The notes: generated from the sequence alone by a model not told the origin. A stretch of 36,612 nt of DNA from an uncultured Veillonellaceae bacterium (GCA_902488965.1 CABTYA010000001.1:1-36612), one strand, 5' to 3'. Shown: positions 7,279 through 15,732, numbered from the stretch's first letter. Program-made: numbers and translations.

Positions 7279-8262
7279 TCAACCGAGCCGGGCCCGATAG
7301 GCGGCCAGCACCTCGTCCCACGCGGCGACGGTCACCAGCGGCATGAGCGTGCGCCGTACCTCGGTCGCGCCGAACAATCCGCGCAAATAGCCGACGACAT
7401 GCGTCCGCATCTCCCGCACGGCAACCGCCTCGCCCTTGTCCTCCGCCAACAGGTGTAAATGCCGCAGGCACATATCGATTCGTTCCTCCGCACTTGCCGG
7501 CCGGGTTTCGACGCCGTCACGCAAATAGCCGACAATCTCTCGAAAGATAAAGGGATTGCCCTGTGCCGCACGGCCGACGGCAATCCCCGCGCAACCGCTC
7601 TCCCGCAGTCGACGCGCAGCCGTCGGACCGTCGTCGATATCACCGTTTCCCCAGACGGGAATGGCGACAGCCGCCGCCACCGCGGCAATCGCCTCCCAAT
7701 CCGCCTTACCGTGATACATCTGCTCACGCGTCCGTCCGTGAATGGTCAGCGCCGCCGCACCGGCCGCCTCAAGCCGCCGTGCGACCTCGACCGCATTGCG
7801 TGACGCATCGTCCCAGCCGAGGCGGATTTTGGCGGTGATCGGTACGTCCGTCGCCGCCGTCATCGCCGCCACGATTTGCGCCGCCAGGGTCGGCGTCTTG
7901 AGCAAGGCCGAGCCTTCGCCGTTTTTGACGACTTTCATCACGGGGCAGCCCATATTGATATCGATTACGTCCGCGCCCTCGGCCGCCGCCATCCGCGCCG
8001 CCTCCGCCATGATGTCGGGCTCGCTGCCGAAAAGCTGTACCGCGACCGGATGCTCATCCGCGGACGGACGCAGCATTTCCAGCGTTTTGTCATTATGATA
8101 GACAAGCCCTTTGGCGCTGATCATCTCCGTACAAATAAAACCGACGCCCTGCTCCTTGGCAAGACGTCGATAGGTCCGGTCGCTGACCCCCGCCATCGGG
8201 GCCAGTGCCACTTGATTTGCCAGCGTCACGGGCCCGATATGCGTCTCAGCGATTAAGTTCAT
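7279..8262 (-). CDS. dusB: tRNA-dihydrouridine synthase, DusB type
   Basis: FMN-dependent TIM-barrel enzyme that reduces specific uridines in the tRNA D-loop to dihydrouridine. Seen in the 327 residues: the N-terminal LAPMAGVSDRTYR motif (20-32), the QLFGS strand (76-80), DINMGCPVMKV with catalytic Cys106, AKIRLGWD, TIHGRTREQMYHGKADW, and WGNGDI in the phosphate-binding part of the barrel, followed by the C-terminal helical domain. Length and the MGCPVxK motif fit DusB-type proteins common in Firmicutes. The start overlaps the coaX stop by 17 nt and has only a weak ribosome site, so translation is probably coupled to coaX. It is last in the birA-coaX-dus operon; no hairpin terminator is visible in the short gap before the greA promoter. 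Position specificity on tRNA cannot be read from sequence. Confidence 0.93.
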   Translation of the reverse strand: MNLIAETHIGPVTLANQVALAPMAGVSDRTYRRLAKEQGVGFICTEMISAKGLVYHNDKTLEMLRPSADEHPVAVQLFGSEPDIMAEAARMAAAEGADVIDINMGCPVMKVVKNGEGSALLKTPTLAAQIVAAMTAATDVPITAKIRLGWDDASRNAVEVARRLEAAGAAALTIHGRTREQMYHGKADWEAIAAVAAAVAIPVWGNGDIDDGPTAARRLRESGCAGIAVGRAAQGNPFIFREIVGYLRDGVETRPASAEERIDMCLRHLHLLAEDKGEAVAVREMRTHVVGYLRGLFGATEVRRTLMPLVTVAAWDEVLAAYRARLG

Positions 8263-9013
8263 AAATCCGTGCCAACCCTTCCAGCGTCAACATCGGGACG
8301 ACCTCGTCAATCGTCTCGGAGCTTTCCGAGATGAGTCCCGCCAGTCCGCCTGTCGCGATGACTTTGGCCGGCGCGCCGATTTCTTCACGCAGGCGCGTCA
8401 CGATACCGTCCACCTGACCGACAAACCCGTAGTAGACCCCCGACTGCATGCTGCTGATGGTATTTTTACACAATACCGACGGTGTCTTGCGCAGCTCGAT
8501 ACGCGGCAATTTCGCCGCCCGCTGGAACAAGGCTTCCATCGAAATCCCGATGCCCGGGGCGATGGCGCCGCCCAAATAGTCTCCCTCGGCGGAGATCACG
8601 CAGAACGTTGTCGCCGTACCGAAATCGATGACGATCACCGGACCGCCGAAACGATGATACGCCGCAACGGCGTTGACGATACGGTCCGCACCGACCTCGC
8701 GCGGATTTTCATACTTGATATTGATCCCCGTCTTGGTGCCCGGTCCGACGAATATCGCTTCCACGCCAAAATAACGGCGCGACATCCGTGCCAGCGTCGG
8801 GTTGAGCGGCGGTACGACCGACGACACGATGATCGCCTCGACATCGGCAATATTCATGCCTTCCAAACGGAACAAATCACTCAAAATGACGCCGTATTCG
8901 TCCGTCGTCCGCAGGCGGTCCGTCGAAATCCGCCAATGCTCCGTCAAGCGCTTATTTTTCCGATACGTTCCCAAAACGATATTGGTATTTCCTACATCCA
9001 CTACTAACAGCAT
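8246..9013 (-). CDS. coaX: Type III pantothenate kinase
   Basis: Catalyses the first step of coenzyme A synthesis, ATP-dependent phosphorylation of pantothenate. The 255-residue ASKHA-fold protein has the phosphate-binding motif DVGNTN at residues 6-11, the VSSVVPPL strand-turn, GADRIVNAVAA, and the second phosphate motif IDFGTATTF, followed by GGAIAPGI. All are CoaX hallmarks, and the length fits the family. CoaX enzymes are known to need a monovalent cation and not to be inhibited by CoA. The gene begins 19 nt after birA ends and overlaps dus by 17 nt, so it is the middle gene of that operon. The birA-coaX pairing is common in Firmicutes and groups two cofactor functions. Confidence 0.95.
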   Translation of the reverse strand: MLLVVDVGNTNIVLGTYRKNKRLTEHWRISTDRLRTTDEYGVILSDLFRLEGMNIADVEAIIVSSVVPPLNPTLARMSRRYFGVEAIFVGPGTKTGINIKYENPREVGADRIVNAVAAYHRFGGPVIVIDFGTATTFCVISAEGDYLGGAIAPGIGISMEALFQRAAKLPRIELRKTPSVLCKNTISSMQSGVYYGFVGQVDGIVTRLREEIGAPAKVIATGGLAGLISESSETIDEVVPMLTLEGLARIYELNR

Positions 9014-9032
9014 AGACCCTCACTCGTTTTCT

Positions 9033-10010
9033 TTATTCATGTGTCCGGTTACGAATCGACACATCTCCCGCCATGACCCGTTGCGTGCCGGTCGGCGTAT
9101 CCACTATCAAACAACCGTCGTCATCAATATCACGCGCCGTACCGCTGTATATTTCATTCGGCATGATGACATTGACTTCGCGCCCCAACGTCACGGAGTG
9201 ATCGCGCCATTCATCCAAAATCCGCGCAAACCCGGCGCGCTGTGCTTCTTCATAGAGCGCTTCAAGCTCCAGCAGCACCGCCGCCAACAACTCCTTGCGT
9301 ACCACGCGCACGCCTTCGGTCATAAACGACGTCGCTTTCCCGCGCAAATCTTCCGGCAAATCGACCGGCGCGACGTCCGTATTGATCCCGATGCCCATCA
9401 CGATGTAGTTGATTTGTTCCATCGTGGCATCCATCTCCGTCAGAATCCCGACCAGCTTGCGGTCATGCACCAGTATGTCGTTCGGCCACTTGATGCCGGC
9501 ATCCGTCAGCCCCATCTTGTGAAACGCCCGTACCAAGGCCACCGCCGCCAGCAAGGTGCATTTCGAGGCATCCTGCGGCGCAAAGGTCGGCCGCCAAATC
9601 ACGGAAAACCAAATCCCCTTGGCATACGGAGAAAACCAACCGCGCTGTACGCGCCCGCGCCCGCCGGTCTGCTCTTCCGCCACGACAACGGTTCCGTCCG
9701 GCGCCCCTTTGCGTGCGGCTTCTTTGGCGACGACGTTCGTCGATGTCATCGACTCGTCGTAGATGATATGACGCCCGAGCACTTTCGTTGTCAGGACACT
9801 GTTCAGCTCCAATTCCGTCAACAAGTTCGGCGCATGAATCAACCGATACCCTTTGCGTGTACTCGACTCGAAAATGTACCCGCGTTCTTTCAACACCTTG
9901 ATATGTTTCCAGATCGCCGTGCGCGATACGTGCAAATCATCCGATATCTGCTGCCCGGAAACAAATTCTTTGCCCGCATCGCGAAAATACTTCAGAATTT
10001 TGTTTCTCAT
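9033..10010 (-). CDS. birA: Bifunctional biotin-protein ligase and biotin repressor BirA
   Basis: Activates biotin to biotinyl-AMP, attaches it to carboxylase carrier proteins, and represses biotin genes when biotin is plentiful. The 325 residues show an N-terminal winged helix (about 1-60, VSRTAIWKHIKVLKERGY), the central ligase domain with TSTN (89-92) and the biotinyl-AMP loop GGRGRVQRGW (116-125), and WPNDILV, then a small C-terminal SH3-like domain. The presence of the winged helix marks it as the regulatory, group II type. AAGGAGG lies just upstream of the ATG. It is first in the birA-coaX-dus operon and has a consensus promoter whose spacer contains a BirA half-site, suggesting possible autoregulation. 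Confidence 0.96.
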   Translation of the reverse strand: MRNKILKYFRDAGKEFVSGQQISDDLHVSRTAIWKHIKVLKERGYIFESSTRKGYRLIHAPNLLTELELNSVLTTKVLGRHIIYDESMTSTNVVAKEAARKGAPDGTVVVAEEQTGGRGRVQRGWFSPYAKGIWFSVIWRPTFAPQDASKCTLLAAVALVRAFHKMGLTDAGIKWPNDILVHDRKLVGILTEMDATMEQINYIVMGIGINTDVAPVDLPEDLRGKATSFMTEGVRVVRKELLAAVLLELEALYEEAQRAGFARILDEWRDHSVTLGREVNVIMPNEIYSGTARDIDDDGCLIVDTPTGTQRVMAGDVSIRNRTHE

Positions 10011-10063
10011 ACCGTCCGCCTCCTTTGACAGATTTCTTCCTTTCCTTTGAATTATTCAGTCCA

Positions 10064-10092
10064 ATTATACCGACAGGTTTACAATATGTCAA
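10064..10092 (-). promoter_or_regulatory. Consensus promoter of birA-coaX-dus with a BirA half-site
   Basis: Minus strand TTGACA (10092-10087), a 17-nt spacer, and TATAAT (10069-10064), all consensus. The spacer contains TTGTAAACC (10084-10076), which equals one arm of the bacterial BirA operator as I recall it (TTGTAAACC, 14-15 nt, GGTTTACAA). No matching second arm is visible at the expected distance, so operator function is uncertain. Confidence 0.85.
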
Positions 10093-10102
10093 GCATCGGT
10101 AT

Positions 10103-10137
10103 AAAAAACACACCCGCTACGTCGGTAACGGGTGTGT
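10103..10137 (-). terminator. Intrinsic terminator after ftsH
   Basis: On the minus strand ACACACCCGTTAC pairs over 13 positions (one G-U) with GTAGCGGGTGTGT around the loop CGAC, followed by six T. It begins 7 nt past the ftsH stop. Confidence 0.92.
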
Positions 10138-10143
10138 CAATCG

Positions 10144-11988
10144 TCAAATGGTATCCGGTGCGGAAGGTTCTTCCGTAACTCCTTCCGGGACCGTCAACTG
10201 CCGGTACTTGAACAAATTGCGTACCTGCTTGGCGTCGATGGTTTCCACTTCCAAGAGTGCCTGCGCCATGGCGTGCAGGACGTCGATATTTTCTTCCAAA
10301 ATCCGAACGGTATCCGCATAGGCTTCTTTCGCGAGACGTTCCATTTCTTCGTCGATCACCGTCGCGACATTTTCACCGTAATTGCGTTCCGATCCGAGCT
10401 GCTTGCCGAGGAAGATCTGCTCCTGGTGTTCGCCGAAAGTAATCGGCCCCAGGCGTGTATTCATGCCCCAGCGCATGATCATATTGCGCAAAATTTGGCT
10501 GACGCGTTCCAAGTCGTTGGATGCGCCGCTGGAGATTTCATTGAACGCGACCTGCTCCGCACAACGACCGCCCATCAGGACGCGAATCTCCGCCATCATA
10601 TGCGAATAGGTGATGTATGCGCGTTCTTCTTCCGGCAGCATCATCGTATAGCCGCCCGCTTGTCCGCGCGGAATGATGGTCACTTTGTGGACCTTGTCCG
10701 CTTCCGGCAAGACTTCCGCCACAATCGCATGGCCCGCTTCGTGATACGCCGTGATGCGGCGTTCTTTTTCACTGACGACATGGCTGCGGCGTTCCGGCCC
10801 GTAGGCAACCTTCTCGCTGGCTTCTTCCAACTCCGCCATACCGATGGTTTTCTTGTTTTGGCGGGCGGCAAGAAGCGCCGCTTCGTTCAGCAGGTTGGCC
10901 AAATCCGCCCCCGTAAAACCGGGCGTCTTTTTCGCAATAATCCGCAAATCAATATCGTCGTCCAGCGGCTTGTTGCGGGCGTGCACTTTCAAAATCGCCT
11001 CACGGCCGCGCAAATCCGGTCGGCTGACCACGACTTGACGGTCAAATCGCCCCGGGCGCAACAACGCCGGGTCGAGAATATCCGGCCGGTTCGTCGCCGC
11101 CAGTGTGATAATCCCCTCGTTGGCGCCGAAACCGTCCATTTCAACCAATAACTGGTTCAATGTCTGTTCACGTTCATCATGTCCGCCGCCGAGACCGGAA
11201 CCGCGTTGACGGCCGACCGCATCGATTTCATCGATAAACACGATACAGGGCGCATTCTTTTTCGCTTGCGCGAACAAGTCCCGCACACGCGACGCTCCGA
11301 CACCGACAAACATTTCGACGAAGTCGGACCCGCTGATACTGAAAAACGGTACGCCCGCTTCGCCCGCGACTGCTTTGGCAAGCAAGGTTTTCCCCGTCCC
11401 CGGAGGGCCGTAGAGCAAAATCCCCTTCGGAATACGCGCCCCGATGGCGTTATATTTTTCCGGTCGCCGCAGGAAATCCACCACTTCCGTCAATTCCTGT
11501 TTGGCTTCTTCTTCCCCCGCGACATCGGCAAACGTCACGTTGACCTTGCCTTCTTCGTGCATTTTCGCACGGGATTTACCGAAATTCATCACGCGTCCGC
11601 CGCCGCCCTGTGTCTGATTCATGATAAAGAACCACACACCGATCAAGAGCAAAATCGGCAGCAAACTCGTCAATATGCTCATCCACCACGACGGCTGTTC
11701 CGGCGGTTTTGCCTGGATGGTAACACCGTGTTCGCGCAAGGTCGGCAACAGTTGCAAATCGTTGTCCGGCGCATACGTAGTAAACTCCGTGCCGTTTTTC
11801 AATTTCCCCGTAATGGAGTTTTTCGTCATCACGACGTAATCCACATTTTTTTCCTGCACCTGTGTCAGGAAGTTGGAATAAGTCAGGTCAGCCTGCTTTT
11901 CTTGCGGCTCCATGAAATTGCTGAAAAGCGATACCCCGATAATCATGAGCAAGACCCACATGCTGACGTTTCGTATAAATCGGCTCAA
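10144..11988 (-). CDS. ftsH: ATP-dependent zinc metalloprotease FtsH
   Basis: Membrane-anchored AAA+ protease that degrades misfolded membrane proteins and short-lived regulators. Two membrane segments (about residues 8-25 and 104-123) flank an extracytoplasmic domain. The cytoplasmic part has Walker A GPPGTGKT (194-201), Walker B CIVFIDEID (248-256), the second region of homology NRPDILDPALLRPGRFDR, and the zinc site HEAGH (416-420). I place the start at a TTG (11988), with AAGGGG six bases upstream, giving 614 residues that begin MSRFIRN. The ATG at 12030 would add 14 residues but lies only about 7 nt from the predicted transcript start and has no ribosome site. Its promoter lies right after the hpt stop, so it can be expressed apart from hpt. 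Confidence 0.96.
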   Translation of the reverse strand: MSRFIRNVSMWVLLMIIGVSLFSNFMEPQEKQADLTYSNFLTQVQEKNVDYVVMTKNSITGKLKNGTEFTTYAPDNDLQLLPTLREHGVTIQAKPPEQPSWWMSILTSLLPILLLIGVWFFIMNQTQGGGGRVMNFGKSRAKMHEEGKVNVTFADVAGEEEAKQELTEVVDFLRRPEKYNAIGARIPKGILLYGPPGTGKTLLAKAVAGEAGVPFFSISGSDFVEMFVGVGASRVRDLFAQAKKNAPCIVFIDEIDAVGRQRGSGLGGGHDEREQTLNQLLVEMDGFGANEGIITLAATNRPDILDPALLRPGRFDRQVVVSRPDLRGREAILKVHARNKPLDDDIDLRIIAKKTPGFTGADLANLLNEAALLAARQNKKTIGMAELEEASEKVAYGPERRSHVVSEKERRITAYHEAGHAIVAEVLPEADKVHKVTIIPRGQAGGYTMMLPEEERAYITYSHMMAEIRVLMGGRCAEQVAFNEISSGASNDLERVSQILRNMIMRWGMNTRLGPITFGEHQEQIFLGKQLGSERNYGENVATVIDEEMERLAKEAYADTVRILEENIDVLHAMAQALLEVETIDAKQVRNLFKYRQLTVPEGVTEEPSAPDTI

Positions 11989-12043
11989 TCTCGTTCCCCT
12001 TTCCGGATTTGTAGGGCGTATTACCCTCATACGCTATTAGTAT

Positions 12044-12072
12044 ATCATAGCATAATGATGTTTTTTTGACAA
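12044..12072 (-). promoter_or_regulatory. ftsH promoter with extended -10
   Basis: Minus strand TTGTCA (12072-12067), a 17-nt spacer ending in TGC, then TATGAT (12049-12044). Each hexamer is 5 of 6 to consensus. It lies directly downstream of the hpt stop codon at 12076. Confidence 0.75.
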
Positions 12073-12075
12073 CGA

Positions 12076-12615
12076 TTACGATTGATAGTACTCCGGCTTG
12101 AGTACGCCGACAAACGGCCAGTGACGGTCGTTTTCATCGAAATCAAGTCCGTATCCGACGACAAATTCGTCGGGCACTTCAAATCCGATATAGCGGACCT
12201 TAACATCTACTTTGCGGCGTTCGGGCTTGCTGAGCAACGTCGCAATCTCGACCGAAGCCGCGCCCCGATGAGCGAGCAAGCGCTGCAAATGGTACAGTGT
12301 CGAACCCGTATCAACGATATCCTCCACGATCAGGACATCCCGCCCCCGAATATCCAGCGCCAAATCTTTCAGCAGGGTAATCGTGCCGTCGGACGACGTC
12401 TTGCTGCCGTAACTCGACACGCTGATGAAATCAATATTCAACGGCAGGCCGATTTGGCGCATCAAATCCGCCATAAAAACGACCGACCCTTTCAAAATAC
12501 CGACCAGCACCAAATCCTTGCCGGCGTAGTCGCGGGTGATTTGTTCGCCCATCTCCCGCACTCGTGTGCGGATGTCTTCCTCCGACACCAGTACTTTTTC
12601 AATCCGTTCCTTCAT
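12076..12615 (-). CDS. hpt: Hypoxanthine phosphoribosyltransferase
   Basis: Purine salvage enzyme that joins hypoxanthine or guanine to PRPP, giving IMP or GMP. The 179 residues contain LVGILKGSVVFMADL, SSYGSKTSSDG, and the PRPP-binding loop VLIVEDIVDTGSTL (about 93-106), then the DEFVVGYGLDF base-binding segment near the C-terminus. I chose the ATG at 12615, which has AAGGAGG seven bases upstream and gives the normal family length; longer in-frame starts lie inside tilS. The start overlaps the tilS stop by 17 nt. The tilS-hpt-ftsH order is a conserved Firmicutes arrangement. Confidence 0.96.
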   Translation of the reverse strand: MKERIEKVLVSEEDIRTRVREMGEQITRDYAGKDLVLVGILKGSVVFMADLMRQIGLPLNIDFISVSSYGSKTSSDGTITLLKDLALDIRGRDVLIVEDIVDTGSTLYHLQRLLAHRGAASVEIATLLSKPERRKVDVKVRYIGFEVPDEFVVGYGLDFDENDRHWPFVGVLKPEYYQS

Positions 12616-13966
12616 CTTGCATCCTCCTTCGGTCTCCGATCGCCCAATACGGCCCCGGTTCGTCCGGCGGCTCACTCCCGCGCCAATAACCGAACGCATG
12701 ATAAATTCGTGTATCGTCCGCCAATACGACAATGCTGTCGCGATCGCCGCGCGGCACTTTATGATCAATCAGCCAGTCTTTCCATTTTTTCGTGCCGACC
12801 CGCGGCACCGCAATCCGATCGCCCGGACGTCGATAGCGCAGACGCAGCGGGCCTTGCAAGGTGCGAATCGGCACATTGATTTCCCCGTCGGGGTAATCGC
12901 TCCGCCGCACCGTCACCTGCCGCTCTCCCAGTGTAAGAATCCCCGTCTCGCCCGCGGCAGCCGACATGGCCTGCTTATCCGTCACGACGAGGCCGTTGCG
13001 TGCCGTCATTCGATCGGCCGCAACCTCCCAGTACAATCCGCGGGCGACATAGCGCGCCCCCGTCCTGCCGGCGCGCCACAAGTCGACCACGCGCTGCGTC
13101 TGTCCGCCGTCAGGTGTTCCCGTACCGTAGCGTCGATAGACCTCGCGCACGACATGCCGACACAACGCAAGCGGCCACTTCATCGGCCGCGGGAGCGAGA
13201 CTTTCCCGTCCGCCACCGTCGCCTCACGATCCCACCATGCGGCCGTCAGCGCATCCGTCCATTCCGTTTCGTCACGCATCAGCGCGCCCAGTCGGCAAAG
13301 GCCTTCGCGAATATTGGGATTATACTGCACCAAGTACGGCAGCACTTCATGCCGTAGCGCATTGCGCAAATAGCCCGTGTCCGTATTCGTTTCATCGATA
13401 CAAGGCGCGTACGGACAACACGCCGCCAAATACGCCTCGACCTCCGCGCGCGTCACCTCGAGCAGCGGCCGGACAATCCGTCCCGTCTGCGGCAACATCC
13501 CGCGCAAGCCGCGCATGCCCGTACCGCGCAAAATATGATGCAGGATCGTCTCCGCCTGGTCGTCGGCGTGATGCGCGACCGCAATCCGATCGTCTCCCGC
13601 CTCCGCCGCCGCAGCCCGCAACGTGCGATACCGCAATGTCCGTGCCGCCGTCTCCGTCGATTCGCCCGTCGCCTTGATTCGCTCCGGTACATCGACATGA
13701 CGAATCTCGACGGCAAACCCTTGCTCGCCGCCGATTCGTGTGAGATATCGCGCTTCCTCGTCGGCCGCAGTACGCAGATGATGATGCACATAGACCGCGC
13801 GTACGGTCAACTCGTCACGCCTGCGACGGGCCAGCAACCACCACAACAGCGCCAGCGAATCGGGGCCGCCGCTGCAGGCGACCAATATGCGTGCGCCGAG
13901 CATCCATAACCGCTCGCGCCGAACGAACGCGTCAACCTTGCGTTCAAACGCTGTCGCCGGGTCCAT
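12599..13966 (-). CDS. tilS: tRNA(Ile)-lysidine synthase TilS
   Basis: Converts C34 of tRNA-Ile(CAU) to lysidine so that the tRNA reads AUA and is charged with isoleucine. The 455-residue protein carries the N-type ATP pyrophosphatase loop SGGPDS (32-37), HHHLR (near 62), the AHHADDQAET stretch, and RGTGxRGLxGM, all characteristic of TilS, followed by a C-terminal substrate-binding region with RYRRPGDRI and KKWKDWLIDHKVPR. The ATG at 13966 overlaps the ppx end by 23 nt and has a GGGAG closely upstream; another ATG at 14002 adds 12 residues. It is translationally linked to ppx before it and hpt after it. Function is essential in most bacteria. Confidence 0.94.
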   Translation of the reverse strand: MDPATAFERKVDAFVRRERLWMLGARILVACSGGPDSLALLWWLLARRRRDELTVRAVYVHHHLRTAADEEARYLTRIGGEQGFAVEIRHVDVPERIKATGESTETAARTLRYRTLRAAAAEAGDDRIAVAHHADDQAETILHHILRGTGMRGLRGMLPQTGRIVRPLLEVTRAEVEAYLAACCPYAPCIDETNTDTGYLRNALRHEVLPYLVQYNPNIREGLCRLGALMRDETEWTDALTAAWWDREATVADGKVSLPRPMKWPLALCRHVVREVYRRYGTGTPDGGQTQRVVDLWRAGRTGARYVARGLYWEVAADRMTARNGLVVTDKQAMSAAAGETGILTLGERQVTVRRSDYPDGEINVPIRTLQGPLRLRYRRPGDRIAVPRVGTKKWKDWLIDHKVPRGDRDSIVVLADDTRIYHAFGYWRGSEPPDEPGPYWAIGDRRRMQDEGTD

Positions 13967-14849
13967 ACGTCTCCCACCAGACGCCTTCCAGCAAATCCGC
14001 ATCGCTGACCGCCATCTCCGGCAACGCGAAATACTCCATCAAACTTTCCGCAATCGCAACTCCCGCCACGATAATATCCGCCCGTTCGGGCTGCAATCCC
14101 GGCAGCTCCCGCCGTTCTTCATAGGACAACATTGCCAAACAATGGAGCAATTTCTGTACCGTTTCATACGACAAGCGATACCCCTGCACCTTGGCCGCAT
14201 CATACGGCGAAAGTTTTTGCACGATAGCCGCCATCGACGTCATCGTGCCACCGACACCGATCCATCGACTGATGCCCTGTACCTCTTCGGCCCGCTCCGC
14301 CAATACGGCGAAACAATGCTTTTTCAGTTCGCCGATACCGCGTGGTGTCATCATGTCAAAATCCCGACTGCCGCGGACCGCTCCCAGCGGCATACTCACT
14401 GCCACGCCAAGCTCTCCGCTGAACCCGACGGCAATTTCCGTACTGCCGCCGCCGATATCGACCACGCCCGTCATCGTCGGGCTCTCCTTGGCCGCGCCGA
14501 GATAACTGTACCGTGCCTCTTCCGTCCCGTCGATAATCCGCACCGATGCGCCGATCACCTTGCCGATCTCCGCGGCAAATGCCGCACCGTCCGCCGCTTC
14601 CCGCAACGCGTTGGTGCCGACAGCCGTCACCTCGGTCGCGCCGCACGCACGCGCCTCGGCGATCAGCTCCGCCACGCCCTCAAGTGTGCGCAAGCGGGCC
14701 GATTCGCCCAGCGCCTTGCCGCTCTCCAGCCCGTCTCCCAGACGGGTCGTCCGGAGCGTTTTGCACACGGTGCGCATTCCTTCCGGCGACAATTCCGCCA
14801 CCAACAGCCGTATCGAATTCGTACCGATATCCATCACGGCTTGTTTCAT
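13944..14849 (-). CDS. ppx: Ppx/GppA family phosphatase
   Basis: Member of the exopolyphosphatase/guanosine pentaphosphate phosphatase family (ASKHA fold), which removes phosphate from polyphosphate ends or from pppGpp. Seen in 301 residues: the phosphate 1 loop DIGTNSIRLL (7-16), VGTNALREA, DGTEEARYSYLGA, and the phosphate 2 loop VVDIGGGSTE (129-138). It is the short, two-domain form without the C-terminal HD-like domain of Escherichia coli Ppx, as usual in Firmicutes. AGGAGG lies upstream of the ATG but directly after the U-tract of a hairpin terminator, so little room exists for a promoter. The gene is followed by overlapping tilS. Polyphosphate versus pppGpp preference is unknown. Confidence 0.9.
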   Translation of the reverse strand: MKQAVMDIGTNSIRLLVAELSPEGMRTVCKTLRTTRLGDGLESGKALGESARLRTLEGVAELIAEARACGATEVTAVGTNALREAADGAAFAAEIGKVIGASVRIIDGTEEARYSYLGAAKESPTMTGVVDIGGGSTEIAVGFSGELGVAVSMPLGAVRGSRDFDMMTPRGIGELKKHCFAVLAERAEEVQGISRWIGVGGTMTSMAAIVQKLSPYDAAKVQGYRLSYETVQKLLHCLAMLSYEERRELPGLQPERADIIVAGVAIAESLMEYFALPEMAVSDADLLEGVWWETYGPGDSV

Positions 14850-14863
14850 AGTATCCTCCTAAT

Positions 14864-14888
14864 AAAAAAGCACCCCCGCGGGATGCTT
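14864..14888 (-). terminator. Intrinsic terminator between the S1-domain gene and ppx
   Basis: On the minus strand AAGCATCCC pairs with GGGGTGCTT (9 pairs, one G-U) around loop GCG, followed by TTTT. It starts 7 nt after the S1-gene stop; the ppx ribosome site begins within a few bases of its U-tract. Confidence 0.8.
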
Positions 14889-14895
14889 CCTCCAA

Positions 14896-15342
14896 TCAAT
14901 CGGAACGACGCGCCCCTCGTCCGCCACGTTTGGATTCCGTATTACGTTTCAAATCGCTGAGCCGTTCATCACTGTCTTTCAGAAAACGGCTGAGCTTATC
15001 TTCAAACGACATCGCCCCCATCGGCTTGCGACGCGACGGCCGGTGGCCGCCTCCCGACGGACGATGATCATGTTCGCTTCGCCGGGCATTCCCGCGAGCG
15101 GGCTCGCGCTCCTGTGCCTGTTTCATGGACAATCCGATTTTGCCTTTATCGTCCATCGATACGACTTTGACGCGGACCTTATCGCCCACCTTGACGTAAT
15201 CGGACACCTCATTGACATATTCATGGGCCACTTCGGACACATGCACCAAACCGACTTTTTTATCCGCGAGCTCAACAAACGCTCCGAACTTGGCGATCCC
15301 GGTTACGACACCTTCTACCACTGCCCCTACTTCTACGCTCAT
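14896..15342 (-). CDS. S1-domain RNA-binding protein, YabR type
   Basis: Small S1 RNA-binding protein of 148 residues. The first 75 residues form one S1 OB-fold: GAVVEGVVTGIAKFGAFVEL, GLVHVSEVAHEYV, VGDKVRVKVVSMDDKGKIGLSMK. The rest is a basic, low-complexity tail rich in Arg, Ser, His and Gly, likely disordered and RNA-contacting. The architecture matches Bacillus subtilis YabR and general stress protein 13 homologues, which associate with ribosomes; the exact role is not established. It lies between divIC and ppx-tilS-hpt-ftsH, the same neighbourhood as yabR in Bacillus. The ATG has AGGAGG upstream. Confidence 0.88.
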   Translation of the reverse strand: MSVEVGAVVEGVVTGIAKFGAFVELADKKVGLVHVSEVAHEYVNEVSDYVKVGDKVRVKVVSMDDKGKIGLSMKQAQEREPARGNARRSEHDHRPSGGGHRPSRRKPMGAMSFEDKLSRFLKDSDERLSDLKRNTESKRGGRGARRSD

Positions 15343-15411
15343 GCGAAACGAACATCCTCCTTAAAATAAATGTATCTTCATTATACGAAAATATGCGGCT
15401 CTATGCAACTT

Positions 15412-15732
15412 TTAACGAACATAAGGCACCTCGTCCTCTTTGACGAGACCCAGTTGCTCCCGCGCTTCTTTCTCAATCTCCTTGGGATCCTGGTAACGCG
15501 CTTCCTCCTGCTTGAGCTGCTGCTGCTCTTGTAACAACTGCTGCTGATGCGCCTCGGCGCGGCCCAGCTCCTGCTCCAACTGCCACCACTCGTAGCCGGT
15601 ATATGCCAAATAACCGGCAAGAATCAGCACTGCCACAGGGATTACCCAACGTTTCACGGCGTTCCACGCAGATTCCGACGGACGCAAATGGCGCGGTGAC
15701 GACTTGCCGTTAGTCGGCGGCGAAGATTTCAT
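15412..15732 (-). CDS. divIC: Septum formation initiator, DivIC/FtsB family
   Basis: Small bitopic membrane protein of the cell-division complex, pairing with FtsL and activating septal peptidoglycan synthesis. The 106 residues have a short basic cytoplasmic N-terminus, one membrane segment (about 29-46, VIPVAVLILAGYLAYTGY), then a strongly charged Gln/Glu-rich coiled coil and a C-terminal EARxQLGLVKEDEVPYV block that matches the DivIC/FtsB signature. I use the ATG at 15732, with AAAGGAG six bases before it; an upstream in-frame ATG adds 13 residues without a ribosome site. It heads the transcription unit that continues into the S1-domain gene. The name divIC rather than ftsB rests on Firmicutes context. 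Confidence 0.88.
   Translation of the reverse strand: MKSSPPTNGKSSPRHLRPSESAWNAVKRWVIPVAVLILAGYLAYTGYEWWQLEQELGRAEAHQQQLLQEQQQLKQEEARYQDPKEIEKEAREQLGLVKEDEVPYVR

Noticed and set aside
10050..10090. Full BirA palindrome
   Set aside because: Only one exact arm is present; the best opposite arm matches about 4 of 9 positions and is at the wrong distance.
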